From positions 31,608,844 through 31,672,843 of the forward strand of contig NC_088787.1 of the NCBI RefSeq assembly GCF_949628265.1: a stretch of DNA of 64,000 bases, written 5' to 3'. A model generated the notes under the pieces. The model saw nothing but the letters and a program-made list of their open reading frames with translations, made no database searches and had not been told where the DNA came from. Position 1 is the stretch's first letter. Each line of letters begins with the position of its first letter. Shown piece after piece: positions 11,747 to 22,801 of this stretch. Both the position numbers and the translations under genes were made by a program. Origin of the DNA: Cloeon dipterum (taxonomy: Eukaryota > Arthropoda > Insecta > Ephemeroptera > Baetidae).

Positions 11747-14502
11747 TATATTCGCAGAACGGAAAAGAAAGTCGATGCAAAACGCAAAATGAAACCGCAC
11801 GCTGCACTTCGATCTACTCTCTTCTCGCGAGCTGCCGGAGGCGAGTGAATGAGAAAGATTTGTGCTTGACTCACACGGGGTGTTGAGCGGCAGCGAAAGT
11901 GGCGGCGGAGGACAGGTGGTGCCCCTTACTCTGGACCAGCATCTTGCGATCTCGCTTCGTCACGCTCGGCTCTTTACTCAATGAACGCACATGCACGCCT
12001 GATAACCGAGTGCGCACCTTCTTTTAATATTCGCCGCGGCTCGATCCCACCACGCTGGCCTTATTTTGTTTCATAAAATTGCCTCTCTGTGCACTCTCTA
12101 ATGCCTTAGCTATTCGCGGCCTAACGCGTGTCAGTGTGGTGATAAGACGCGATCGGAATATACATATGGAGTGGATCACGTCTGACACACATAATTCGCA
12201 TCGATTTTTTGACAGCAAATTTTTAAGTGAATTCTCAATTATAATTTTTACCTCTATACCTTGAAATTAACTGAAAACACTGTCTTCTTGTAATAAGATC
12301 ACTATTAATTATTTCACAGTTTAGGGAATTTTTCCTCAAAATTGCACATCATCGGATAAATACAAATCTAATAGCAGAACCAGACATTTCATCGCATTTT
12401 GTACTGGAGGAAGAAAAATAGGCATATTGGGGTTCGTGGGCGATAACCAAACATCCTCAAAACCCAACAGCTATTTAGGGGAGGTTAAGAAGAGTCGTAC
12501 GGTCTGCAGTTTTTTTAAATTTGATTACTGAAACCCGAGATGTGGCGACGACAATGTTGGCAAAAATCGACATTTTTTTATTTTTTTTCTATTTTTTGGC
12601 AATGTTTCCAATGCCAAATCTCGAGTTCTAAAAGTCAGAATTGCAAAATCTGCACACCATTCGACTCGTCTCAACCTCTTCTAGATTGAGAAAGGGTTTT
12701 GAGGTTGATATATCCTCATCCCCCGTTTCATCCCGTGCATTGCAGAAACGATAACAATCATGTCGCTTTGCACTTCCGCAAATTAGTCAATGCTCAAAAC
12801 TTCATTATATAAATAATTATCTATCCCAAAACCCCTCAGCTATCTAGGGGAGGTCAAGTCGAGTCGAACGGTGTGCAGTTTTTGTAATTCCGATGACTTA
12901 AACCTGAGATTTGGCGACGACAACGTTTGCAAAAATCGATGAAAGTTAATTTTTTGGTATTATTGTTAAAGCCTAATCTCAGCTTCTAAGAGCCAGAATT
13001 GCCAAATCTGCACACCGTTTGACTCATCTCAACCTTCCCTAGATAGCCAAATGGTTTTGAGGCTGATCAACCCTCATCCCCCTTTCACCCCGTGCATTAG
13101 AGTATCGATAAAAATCGCGTGCACTTTAAACTTATTCACTAATCGCTACTCTCTTAAATTACTAAAAAATCTACCCCAAACTACCCCTTTCACCCTTTTT
13201 AGAGGGTGAAAATATTAAAAATAGCAGAAATAGCTATTTCATCGCATTTTTACCAAATTAATTTTTACCACTGAGGTAGAAAAAAAAGCATATTGGGGTT
13301 GGTTGGCGATCATATTCACCCCCAAAATCTATTGGCCATCTAGGGGAGGTCAAGAAGATTTGAATGGTGTGCAGTTTTTGTAATTCTGATGTAGCTCAAA
13401 CCCAAGATTTAACGATGACATTTTGGCAAAAATCAAATTTTTTAATTATTTTATGCTTGTTTATTGGTCGGTTCAATTTGTTATTAATTATTTACTTTTA
13501 TTCAGTTAAGTCCTATTATTAACATTAATTATTTTACTTAATAGCTTTCAAATAATTTTGTAAAATGCGAATCGAACTTTTTATATGCATCTGTTAACAC
13601 GCCGATGGAACAAATTTATTAAAGCTCGTATTGATTTATTGAAATCCAAGTTGCTGCAGTGTGAGGTTTTGATAACAATCCGTTATCTCTTATTTTCGCA
13701 AGTTGTGTGGTCGTTGACAGGAAAAGTTGTCTCGACGCCGCCGGAGAAATTGAACTCTGAAATCGAATGTATACGCCTTGAGCTGTTATGGTTATGCTTC
13801 CTTGTTTGTTCAGTTGACGCGCGACCCGCGAGATGCATATCGGGAAATTCACCTTTTAACATTCAAGCGCGCCTCGCGTTAACGAAACAATTAATTTTAT
13901 CTCACTGCTGCTCCTTTTAGAAATTACCCTTTGTCAAGAGTATTGAGAGGAAATAATTAATAAAACATATCGGCTATGACCCATCTTTATGAAAAGTGCT
14001 GCAAGCGGAGAAATTGGCGAGTGTTGAGAGCGGCGTTAATGTAATAAACAAATAACAGTATAGCGTGTGAGCTTGCAAGTAGGAATTTCCGAGTCAAGGT
14101 CACATGCAGAGTAGTGAACAGGTTAGTCGGCCCGAGAAGGAAGATAAATTATGAAGTACATATGCAGAAAGGAAAGGCACAATAATATCGACAGCCGCGT
14201 GAGTTACAAAAGATCATAACAAACGGGCCGTAATTTTTCACAATTTACGAAATCTGTCGAGTCAGATCGTGATTGTGTCGTTAGAAGGAGCGACTTTATT
14301 AGCGATCGACCAAGGGCGTCCGGGTCGGGTGCAGCACCCCATGAAAACGGCCGGATTGTCGTAAATACACAACATATAGCGTGAAGTGAAGCAATCACGA
14401 AATTTTTACAGCGTAGGGAAATCGGGTCAGCCAATAAGTATTTTAATCGACAATGCATCGTGCACGCTGCCTGTCACCGCAATTTAATCGAAAATCACTC
14501 AC
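11747..14502. other. transporter upstream region with family A repeats
   Basis: This lies upstream of the proximal first exon and forms the intron for the distal first exon. Between about 12470 and 13440 there are at least two tandemly placed inverted-arm units of repeat family A. The remaining open frames (for example near 13585-13920) have no recognisable domain and are treated as chance. Confidence 0.45.
12470..13440. repeat. cluster of family A foldback units
   Basis: Forward arms at about 12605-12690 and 12965-13045 and inverted arms at about 12475-12550, 12840-12930 and 13335-13410 share CTCGTCTCAACCT and AGGGGAGGTCAAG-type blocks with the copy at 7430-7885. The order suggests head-to-tail nesting of two or three foldback copies. 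No coding sequence is seen. Confidence 0.55.
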
Positions 14503-14543
14503 CGCCGACCCAAAAGGGCGTCGATTTCAAGCTGCGTGTCCAT
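14503..14543 (-). CDS. alternative first coding exon of the sugar transporter
   Basis: ATG at 14543 opens a 41-nt frame reading MDTQLEIDALLGR and ending in phase 2 at a strong CGGCG|GTGAGT donor. That is the same phase as the proximal first exon at 11691-11746, so both can splice to the 25-nt micro-exon and keep the transporter frame. The two leaders share a TQL core but otherwise differ. About 90 bp upstream on this strand lies the palindromic GTGTACTGTACA motif. Support is splice signal, phase and sequence only. Confidence 0.55.
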
Positions 14544-15156
14544 CGCAGCACTTCTTGTTGTTTTCGCCTCTGCTGGTGATGAGCGACTGTGCCAAAGAGC
14601 GCGGCTGGCATTGACTCTTGATACACTGTACAGTACACACGACCACGATCTTTATTTTGCACTTCAGCAGCTGCTCGCGTCTCGCTGGATGATAACGAGA
14701 CACGCGAATGATAATTGTTTGCTGTGCGTCTGAGAGGATGAGGCATTGAAAATCAATTAATTATTTAATAAATGGCTTGGATTTATTTGGGAAATTTCGA
14801 GATAAATTATTTTTATAATTTTTTCCTCCTAATTAAGCCGTATTTCGTAAATTTTAATTAAAAACTTTAAACACCTATTCCTTATCTACGTTTTTAAAAT
14901 ACAGTGCGTATGGTAATTTTTATGGTTTTTCAATCTAAATTCTAATTCAATATATCACACAAAATCATGTGGTCGAAGGCAGATAAGGAAACGTAAGGCA
15001 TGTGAATGACCTTCGCTGTGACTTTACGGCGCCAAGAAAAGCAAATGTGTATATATGATTCAGCTTATTTTGTTCGCACAGCGCAAGTCCGAGCGAACGT
15101 TGCGTTATTTTAGAGTTTTCAGATTCGCCGATTTGGCATTTGGCTTCGGTGACAGA

Positions 15157-15164
15157 TATAAAAG
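15157..15164 (+). promoter_or_regulatory. TATA box of the first SDR gene
   Basis: TATAAAAG lies about 70 bp upstream of the start codon at 15233, implying initiation near 15185-15190 and a short leader. Confidence 0.6.
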
Positions 15165-15232
15165 ATAACGAATGATAACTAACTTGAGAATTAAAAAAAC
15201 ATTAATTCTTTCAAGAGTCTCAAGCCGGCAGT

Positions 15233-17822
15233 ATGGTAAACGCACCTTTATATTCTCTTGATTTTTTTTTCGTGGGAAATCAATTGCTTTCAGGGCTTCC
15301 TGACGTCCGTGTTTGTGGTCTTAGTGGTCTTGGTGGTGGCCGTCAAGGCCTGGTACCAAGGCACCATGCGCATGTGCCGCAGCACGCGCCGATTAGATGG
15401 AAAAGTGGTCATAGTCACAGGATCTAATACAGGTTTAACAATTTTTTTGTTACTAAAAAATCAGGGTGATAAGAACTTTAATAGGAATTGGGAAAGAGAC
15501 CGCGCGAGATCTAGCGAGGAGAGGCGCTCGCGTTTACCTGGCCTGCAGAGATCTCTCCAGAGGAAAAGCAGCTCGAAGTAATAAAATTTTGAATCTCCAC
15601 TACAGTGAAAATGTCACGGGGTGGAGGACAAAGTTAAAATGAGGCTTATCAAAAACTCAATGAAATTTAAGCCAAAAACATTCTGTTTAAAAATATGCAT
15701 TTTTAATACTGGCGGGCATACCAAACAATTTTGGAAAACAAAAATACTTCAGTATCTTATCTTCTCTCCATGGTGCAATTTAAAAAATAGGTTATTGTGA
15801 TTTGGATTCCTCTCGCTGAGCCCGATTGAACTAATACGTACCAAACTCGATGATCTAGGTCAAGGTCAAAGTTAATTTTGGTTTCTAGTTGAAATTCTGG
15901 AAGGAGCTCAGTATTTTTAAATTTTTAAAATGTGCCCAAAAGTTGTCCCAGGACATGTGTGAGCGTGTGTGAAATTTTCAGTGTCGTTATCTTTAGTTTT
16001 TTAGTAATTATACACTTCTCAAAACTCGAAAAAAAACAAATTTTTCGACATTTTCGTGTTTTTCAAATATTGTCAACTCCAAATCTCGGGTTCTAACAAT
16101 CAGAATTGCAAAAACTGCACATCGTTCTCGACTCATATCAACCTCCCTTAACCTGCTGAAGGGTTTGTGGGGTTCTTACCCTCCACCCCTTTGAACCCCC
16201 TTACATTTAAACGAATAGTAAATTATTAAAATAAAAGCATTTTATATAAGTTTTTATTTTTTCAAGGGGGTTGAAATATACGTATATTAAGGGGGTGAAG
16301 AGCAAGCCCCCAGTCAGCTGTCTAGAGGAGGTCGATACAAGTCGAACGGTGGGTAGTTTTTGAAATTCTGATGGTTAGAACCCATGATTTGGAGTTGCAA
16401 ATAATCGCAAAAAGCAAAAAAGGTAAAAAATCGTGATTTTCGAGTTTTGGAGTGGATTTTCTTAAACAGAGGAGCACCATACTCTAAAACTTTCACGTAA
16501 GCTCACACATGTCATAGGATAACTTTTAAGCACATTTTCAAAATTCCAAAATCCAGAGCCCATTTCCAAAAATTTTATCATTAATTAAAATTAACAGTGA
16601 CCTTGAATTAGAACATTAATTGGTATCAGTTCGATTGAGCTCGGCGAGAGGAATCCAAAGCACCACGTGGAGATGAGAAAACTATCCCGCAAACCCCGTA
16701 AAAATTAACATTATTTATTGATTTTTTACTCAGTGGTGTAAATTTCTTTGAGTTTGCTTGACCTCGTGCAAATTTATTTTTCTGACCAATAAAATTTTGT
16801 CCTCTTTTGGTTCATCTTTTTAAATAATAATTTTCAAGGTGACATAATTGAGAGTACGGGCAACCACAAAGTAGAGGTCCTCAAGTTAGATCTCGGATCG
16901 CTGGCGTCCGTACGCGCATTTGTGCAGGAGTTTCTCTCCAAGGAAAAACAACTGGACGTGCTCGTCAACAATGCTGCAGCCACTGGCTTGGAAAACAAAC
17001 TTTCCAAGGACGGACTGCAGCAGGAAATGCAAATCAACCACTTTGGCCCATTCCTGCTCACTGTTCTCTTGCTGGGTATATAATCATAAGTTTAAAATCC
17101 AAAATGGTTTTAAAATTTTTAAACAATAGACGTTATAAAGAAGACACGGTCCAGCAGAATAGTCACAGTGTCTTCGTTGGCCCACAAATACGGTACAATC
17201 GACTTTGCCAACCTTAACTGTGAGAAGGCATTTCCGGGAGGAGCTAAACTGTACTCCAATGCCAAATTGGCCAATGTCCTCTTCGCTAACGAACTCGCCA
17301 GAAGATTAGAGGGAACAGGTAAATTTATTTGCTAAAAATTAGATTTATAAAAATAAACTGCACATAAGTCAAAAATCAGAAAATTTTGATGCATTTTTTA
17401 GATGTGACAAGCAACAGTCTGCATCCAGGGGTGGTGAAAACAGAAATTGCCCGCAGAATGCCCTTACCAAACGTGCTTTATAAGCTCCTCGGCTACGTAA
17501 CAGCATTCTTCTTCAAAGTAAAATCTAAAAAATAACCTCTTATATATTTATTTAATGAAATTAATCATGCTCAGAACGAATACGAAGGAGCCCAAACAAG
17601 TATTCATTTGGCCGTGTCGGAAGAGGTGGAGGGCGTCACTGGCAGATATTTCGTCGACTGCAAGGTTTGCATTCACTTATTCTCATCGTTTTCCACTGTT
17701 TCTTTTTTTTATCGCAGGACGCGAAAATGTCAGCGGACGCAAAGAACCAAGAGCTTGCCAAGAAGCTGTGGGACAAGTGTGTGCAGCTGGTCAAACTAAC
17801 TCCAGAAGAAATAAAGCTGTAA
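15233..17822 (+). CDS. retinol dehydrogenase 11/12/13-like short-chain dehydrogenase, membrane-anchored
   Basis: Eight coding exons: 15233-15235, 15294-15432, 15485-15577, 16839-17075, 17130-17318, 17402-17517, 17575-17664 and 17718-17822. They give 323 residues, normal for the RDH11-14 group. The first exon contributes only the ATG. A hydrophobic anchor (about 3-18) is followed by a basic stretch, then the Rossmann motif TGSNTGIG (43-50), VNNAA, the catalytic serine (172/173) and YSNAK (199-203). The enzyme should reduce retinal or lipid aldehydes, or oxidise alcohols, with NADP(H) at the ER or a similar membrane. A paralogue lies 1.4 kb downstream on the same strand. AATAAA sites follow at 17827 and 17863. 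Substrate cannot be read from sequence. Confidence 0.92.
15615..16810. repeat. large foldback element filling an SDR intron
   Basis: The intron 15578-16838 is largely one diverged inverted repeat. Matching pairs are: GGAGGACAAAGTTAAAAT (about 15624) with ATTTTGTCCTC (about 16795); TTTGGATTCCTCTCG (15801) with CGAGAGGAATCCAAA (about 16659); AAGGTCAAAGTTAATTTTGG with its counterpart near 16590-16610; and an inner pair of family A arms at 16080-16160 and 16318-16400. No coding capacity was recognised. Confidence 0.65.
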
Positions 17823-19269
17823 ATATAATAAAAGTCACGCTGCGCGCTCTTGGAAATGCAAGAATAAAGCTCTTTAATTTGGACTCCGATTATTTGGCAC
17901 CATCAATGCGTGCAGATAAAAGCACGGACGGTTGAGAGGTCTAAAAATATTTTACTCACACTGCCCAATTAAAAAATAGAGAAGACATAAATTCAAGTTG
18001 ACTAAAATAGTTCAACTAGCCAATATTTTTTCTAGAGATGAGATTGATTTGTTTTCACCGTTTTCACGCTTAAATTAGATGGGACAATGCTTCCAACCTG
18101 CGAGAAATGCGTTTTTACAATTTCTGATGGGGTGGAAAATGTATTGAAGGGGTATAATTCTATAACCAGCTAAGATTAGGAGAAAAATGTATTTTTCTTT
18201 TTGAGGCGTTAAATCCAAAAACAATGAATCGATTTGTAAGAGTCAAAATCAAAAAATCTGCATACCACTTTACTCGTTTTCACATCCAGTGATGCGCTGA
18301 AGTGGCTTAAGAGGGATAAACGCTCAACCCCGTTGCGCAGTGAGGTGCGAACAACAAAAAATGGTAACATTTTACGTTTTTTATGGCAAAAAATGGGGTT
18401 GAAGTGTTAGCACGCTTGGAATACTTTTGGCTATCTTGGTGAGGTTAAGACTATTATAGTTGGTTTTTTGTTTTTGAAAATCCGACCATTAGAAGCTGAA
18501 ATTTGGGTGTGAAACATTTTTTGAAAATCTGAAAAATAACCCGTTTTGTAGTTCTTATTAAAAAAAACTTAGGCAAAATAGCCATTGAAAATTTTCATTT
18601 ATCGCTAATACAAAATTTTAATAATACATGTTCAATTTAAAATTTTAGTTCCATTTCGAAACAGCAAAGTTTTTGCTTTGGCGAGGTCAGTTCAACGGCG
18701 TATAATATTTTCTACAAAAAAGTAAAGAATTTTTTGACGCAAGTAAAACCCGCAAAAATGGGAATCTTAAAGGTTCACCAAGAATTTACCGATCAAATAG
18801 GGCCAAGTTTGGAAAGAAAAATTTCCCAGGCCAGAAAGTAGTTACTCTCAGAGATTCTGGCTCATTTATAAAGTTTATCTTGATCGGTTTAGGTTTAAAA
18901 CTGTAAAAAAACACGATGAATGATTTATATTTATGAAAATATTGGACGTGTTTTGGGGTGAAAAGGCCAAAGTAATTGTAATATGAATTAGAAAAAAGAA
19001 AACGTAATAATTTTCTACTTTGACTGATTTTTTTATCAAATTGATTTGCTATAATTGAACGTTTAAGCTGTTTTATTTGTCCTGCATTTTGATACAGAAA
19101 TACAAAAAACAACTTAATAACCTTTTACAAAGCCATAAAAATCTCCAACAACTACACTATCGTTGTTATCATCTGATATTGAATTCCTGAACCAAAATAC
19201 TGATAACATTTGATATATATTTTTTATCAATTTTGCACTGTTATTAGGAGACGATCTAATTGTAAAAAA
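17823..19269. other. spacer between the two SDR genes
   Basis: After the polyadenylation signals of the first SDR gene, about 18180-18500 holds a strongly diverged family A foldback copy (AAAATCTGCATACCACTTTACTCG..ATCCGACCATTAGAAGCTG). No coding exon was recognised. A membrane-anchor exon for the second SDR gene was searched for here and not found. Confidence 0.4.
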
Positions 19270-21212
19270 ATGGAGGAAAAAGTAGTGATAGTTACTGGAT
19301 CAAATAGAGGTACTTATAAGATTTGCATACTTTATTCTAGACAAAATTTTAATACGGATATAGGTATAGGAAAGGAAACGGCGAGACGATTGGCAGCTAA
19401 AGGCGCGAAGGTTATCTTGGCTTGCCGAGATTTGAAAGGGGCCAATTCCGCGCGATGTATATTATCAATTTTTAATTCAATAATGTGATTTATGGCAGTG
19501 ATTTCCAGTTGAAATAATCGAAAGCACGAAGAACCAAAGGGTGGAGGTGATGAAGCTGGACCTGGCATCGTTACAGTCCGTCAGAGATTTTGTCAAAGAA
19601 TTCAACCACAGCAATGACAGACTCGACGTCTTGATAAATAACGCGGCGGCAGTTGGCCTGGAGAACCGACAAACGGCAGACGGATTGCAGCAGGAGTTGC
19701 AAATCAACCACTTTGGGCCTTTTCTCCTGACGATTTTGCTCTTAGGTATTTTCACGATTGACTCTTATAATAAGAAATACACAGACAGTGTGTTGCATGC
19801 ACGCGCAGATGTTTTGAAACAGTCGGCCCCGAGCCGAGTGGTCATGGTGTCATCTCGCTGGCACAGGAATGGCAAAATCGATCTGGACAACGTCAACTAC
19901 GAAAACAACTTCCCGGGTTTCAAGAGGTGCTACCAGGACGCTAAACTGGCCAATGTCCTGTTTTCCAATGAGCTCGCCAAAAGGCTTTCGGGCACAGGTA
20001 GGTGCAAATTAAATGGTGTCTAGGCCCAAAACGGCTCAAGCCGACTTTTATCCAGGGTTTGCAAAAACCCACATTTTACCTGAAAACCCCACTGCTTAGT
20101 TGAAAAAATGTAATTCGCGCATTTTCCGAAACACACATTTTTAATTGAAGATAATAAATCCTGATGATGCATGGATGACCAAAAATAGGATTTTAATCAA
20201 ATTAGTATGAAAACCAAAAAACTGAAAATTTGAACACTATAATATACATCATTGTAATTTACTCTTTTGGTACGAAACGTGACCTTTTCGGGGTTCAATT
20301 CAGAAAAATGTGTAAAAAAACCAACTAGTGCTTTTCAGTTGTTTTTTGCGCATTGCAAAATTGGCAAGCTCTGCTTTAAACCGATTTTACACCAGAAACT
20401 TTTCGATATTTCCGACTTTTTGAACGGCAGCTAAATAGCGTGGCTGATGGCTGACCTCTAACAATAATAATATAAGTAACTAACTAATAATATAGTCCTT
20501 CGTATAAAATATTAGAGAGACAGAATATATTAGCTGACGAACATAATATAGGCATGAGCAATTATTAATACCCTATATAAGCACCTGTTAAAGACCCAAA
20601 TATTACCCCAGCGATAACTTAACTTATATATGGCCCGGGCTACTGACGAGTAAGCTGCTAAACTTTTAGTATCAGATTGTCGTAAACAATTAAAACTTAC
20701 TAAAGCACCACCTGATAAGCTAATTACAATCATTTTATTATGGCCTAATCAAAAATGAAAATTTATACTCTAATAAGAAACTATCATTCCCTTGTCAGTT
20801 TATCTCAATTATAAGAGTACGAGTATATATTTTTATTATTTATAGGGGTAACGTGTAACAGTTTGCACCCAGGAGTGATAAACACTGACATCAGGAAGCG
20901 GCTGCCAAAACTGATCAATTTCTTCTTCTGCCTGCTCTACAGACACTTAACAAAGGCACGAATTTAACCTTTTTCCTAATTTTACCACTTTAATTGGAAT
21001 CTGCACAGACATTAGAGGAAGGCGCAGATACAAGCGTGTATTTGGCTTCGTCGCCAGAAGTGCAGAACGTGAGCGGAAAATTCTTCTTCGAATGCAAATT
21101 GACGGAGATGGGAAAAAACGCCAAAGATGAAAATCTCGCTGCTAAGTATTTCGACGAATGCATCCATCTAGTGATGCTCACGCCACCGGAGTTGACCGCT
21201 CTCTCATCATAA
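19270..21212 (+). CDS. retinol dehydrogenase-like short-chain dehydrogenase, tandem paralogue
   Basis: Six coding exons: 19270-19309, 19364-19456, 19509-19745, 19809-19997, 20846-20955 and 21009-21212. They give 290 residues. The motifs are TGSNRGIG (9-16), INNAA, the serine pair at 138/139 and YQDAK (165-169), so a working SDR active site is present. Three internal exons have exactly the same lengths (93, 237, 189) and phases as in the upstream SDR gene, showing tandem duplication. The last intron uses a GC donor (AAG|GCACG). The start chosen is the ATG at 19270. A splice acceptor at 19245-19246 and an in-frame basic stretch before the ATG leave room for an upstream anchor exon. A redox role on retinoid or lipid carbonyls is inferred. 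Confidence 0.88.
19998..20845. other. long intron of the second SDR gene
   Basis: AT-rich intron of about 850 bp. I see no exon, repeat arm or RNA gene in it. Its equivalent in the paralogue is only 83 bp. Confidence 0.5.
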
Positions 21213-22736
21213 GTGAAACAAGACATTCCATCAAAAATCCAAATTACAAGTAATGCTGGTGTAGCATAACTTTTAAATAGGAAATTTATACTGCAACAAA
21301 TCCTGAAAAATGCTGGTTGGCAATGCGTGAACTCGTCCCTAATAAGGTTTCAGTTGAAGCCAAAATTTACCTAAGTAGCAGTGCAAATTTGTAAGAAAAG
21401 TGGCTTTTTCAAATGGTGAGGACTGTCTCCCTACTTGGAATTTTTTTTCACAACAAAGAGTTTCCCTGAAAGGTTTCATACGCTGTTGAATAGATCTCAA
21501 CCAGAGGAATCGAAACCTGCCAAAAATGTGGTCATGCGCTGTTTGAAAAATAAAAAATGTTTTGAAAAATTCGAATTTCCATATCAACAGCCGTAAATTC
21601 TTGATAAAATATCTTGCTCATCTACCTTCCTAAATTCATTAATGGGATTAGCGTATGCAACACGCATGACTTTCGCGTCTTACAGGGTGCATATACACAA
21701 CTCCTATACAATTCCTGTGCTTTCCGAGTCTGAATAAAGAGGTAGGTGCATGTTTGCTTAAAAAACCCAAGCATAACACGTTGTTTTAGTTTCGGTGCAT
21801 TCAGTCAGAATGCTCATCTTATGCGTTTTTGCACTCGCGGAGAGCGATCCAACAACTTTTTACGGTGTTCGCGATTTATTCAGAACCACAGAGTTATAGG
21901 TGGGCCACCGCGCATCGATATTTTGCACAATATCGGACCATTTGGACCCGCGAACCGGTCCTCCGAGCTGTCCCGTGTTATCCTTATAGGAATTTTGCAT
22001 GAAGATTGATTTTTAAATTTAATCGTAAGGCTGCTGGCCCAGCGTCCCATTGATTTATTTAATATTTTATATATTTCTCTGTATAATTCAGGATACTAAT
22101 CTACGTATTTTTTTCTAAATCATATTGAGGACCAACTAGCTGCAAAAGTTTACCAAAATAATTTAAAATTAAAATTCTAAGACGCGTTATGAAAAAGGAA
22201 AATTAATATTTATAAATGGAAAAAATTTCTGATTGGTAAAGGTCACTGGCGTTCTTGTCGTGCTTTTTGCTAGGTAAGAACTTTTAACCGAATGCTTCCT
22301 AATTTGACCCTCTGGAATCGATTGGCCTTTGGTCCAAAATTAAATTCCAGTGCTGCTTGGAGGGTCAACTTTCAATATTTAAAAAAAAATATATAAAATA
22401 CCTTGTGGGTAAATTTGGAGCTTTGGCATATTCTAAATCTTTATAATTTACTTAATTTAGATTAAACCATAGACTTAGTAAATAAGATATTTGCTTTAAA
22501 ATGTAACTCCAGGCCATTTTAAAATTAAAAATAGGTGCGAATTTAGGGGCTGCAGGGTTTATGTTATCCTTTTCGCACAACTATTTTGATTAATTTAACG
22601 CCCAAACTCAATTTCAGAAATAGTTTCAATTTCAAAGTGTCGCTGTCTCTACTACAGATTTAAAAATTATTGCTGCTCCAATTACAACTGGAATGGTTTG
22701 TAAAAACATTTAAAAACAAGAAATTATGCTAATAAT
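21213..22736. other. convergent spacer between the second SDR gene and TAF7
   Basis: Intergenic sequence holding the 3' ends of two converging genes. Around 22300-22370 there is a small inverted pair (TTTGACCCTCTGGAATCGATTGG and GGAGGGTCAA) that resembles the arms of the foldback superfamily. No coding sequence was recognised. Confidence 0.4.
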
Positions 22737-22742
22737 TTTATT
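22737..22742 (-). promoter_or_regulatory. polyadenylation signal of TAF7
   Basis: AATAAA on the minus strand, 60 nt past the TAF7 stop codon. Confidence 0.55.
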
Positions 22743-22801
22743 ACATTTTTACAAGATGAAAGCTGAATAGAATTTGAGTCTGAAAAATGCCACCTTTTCA
22801 C

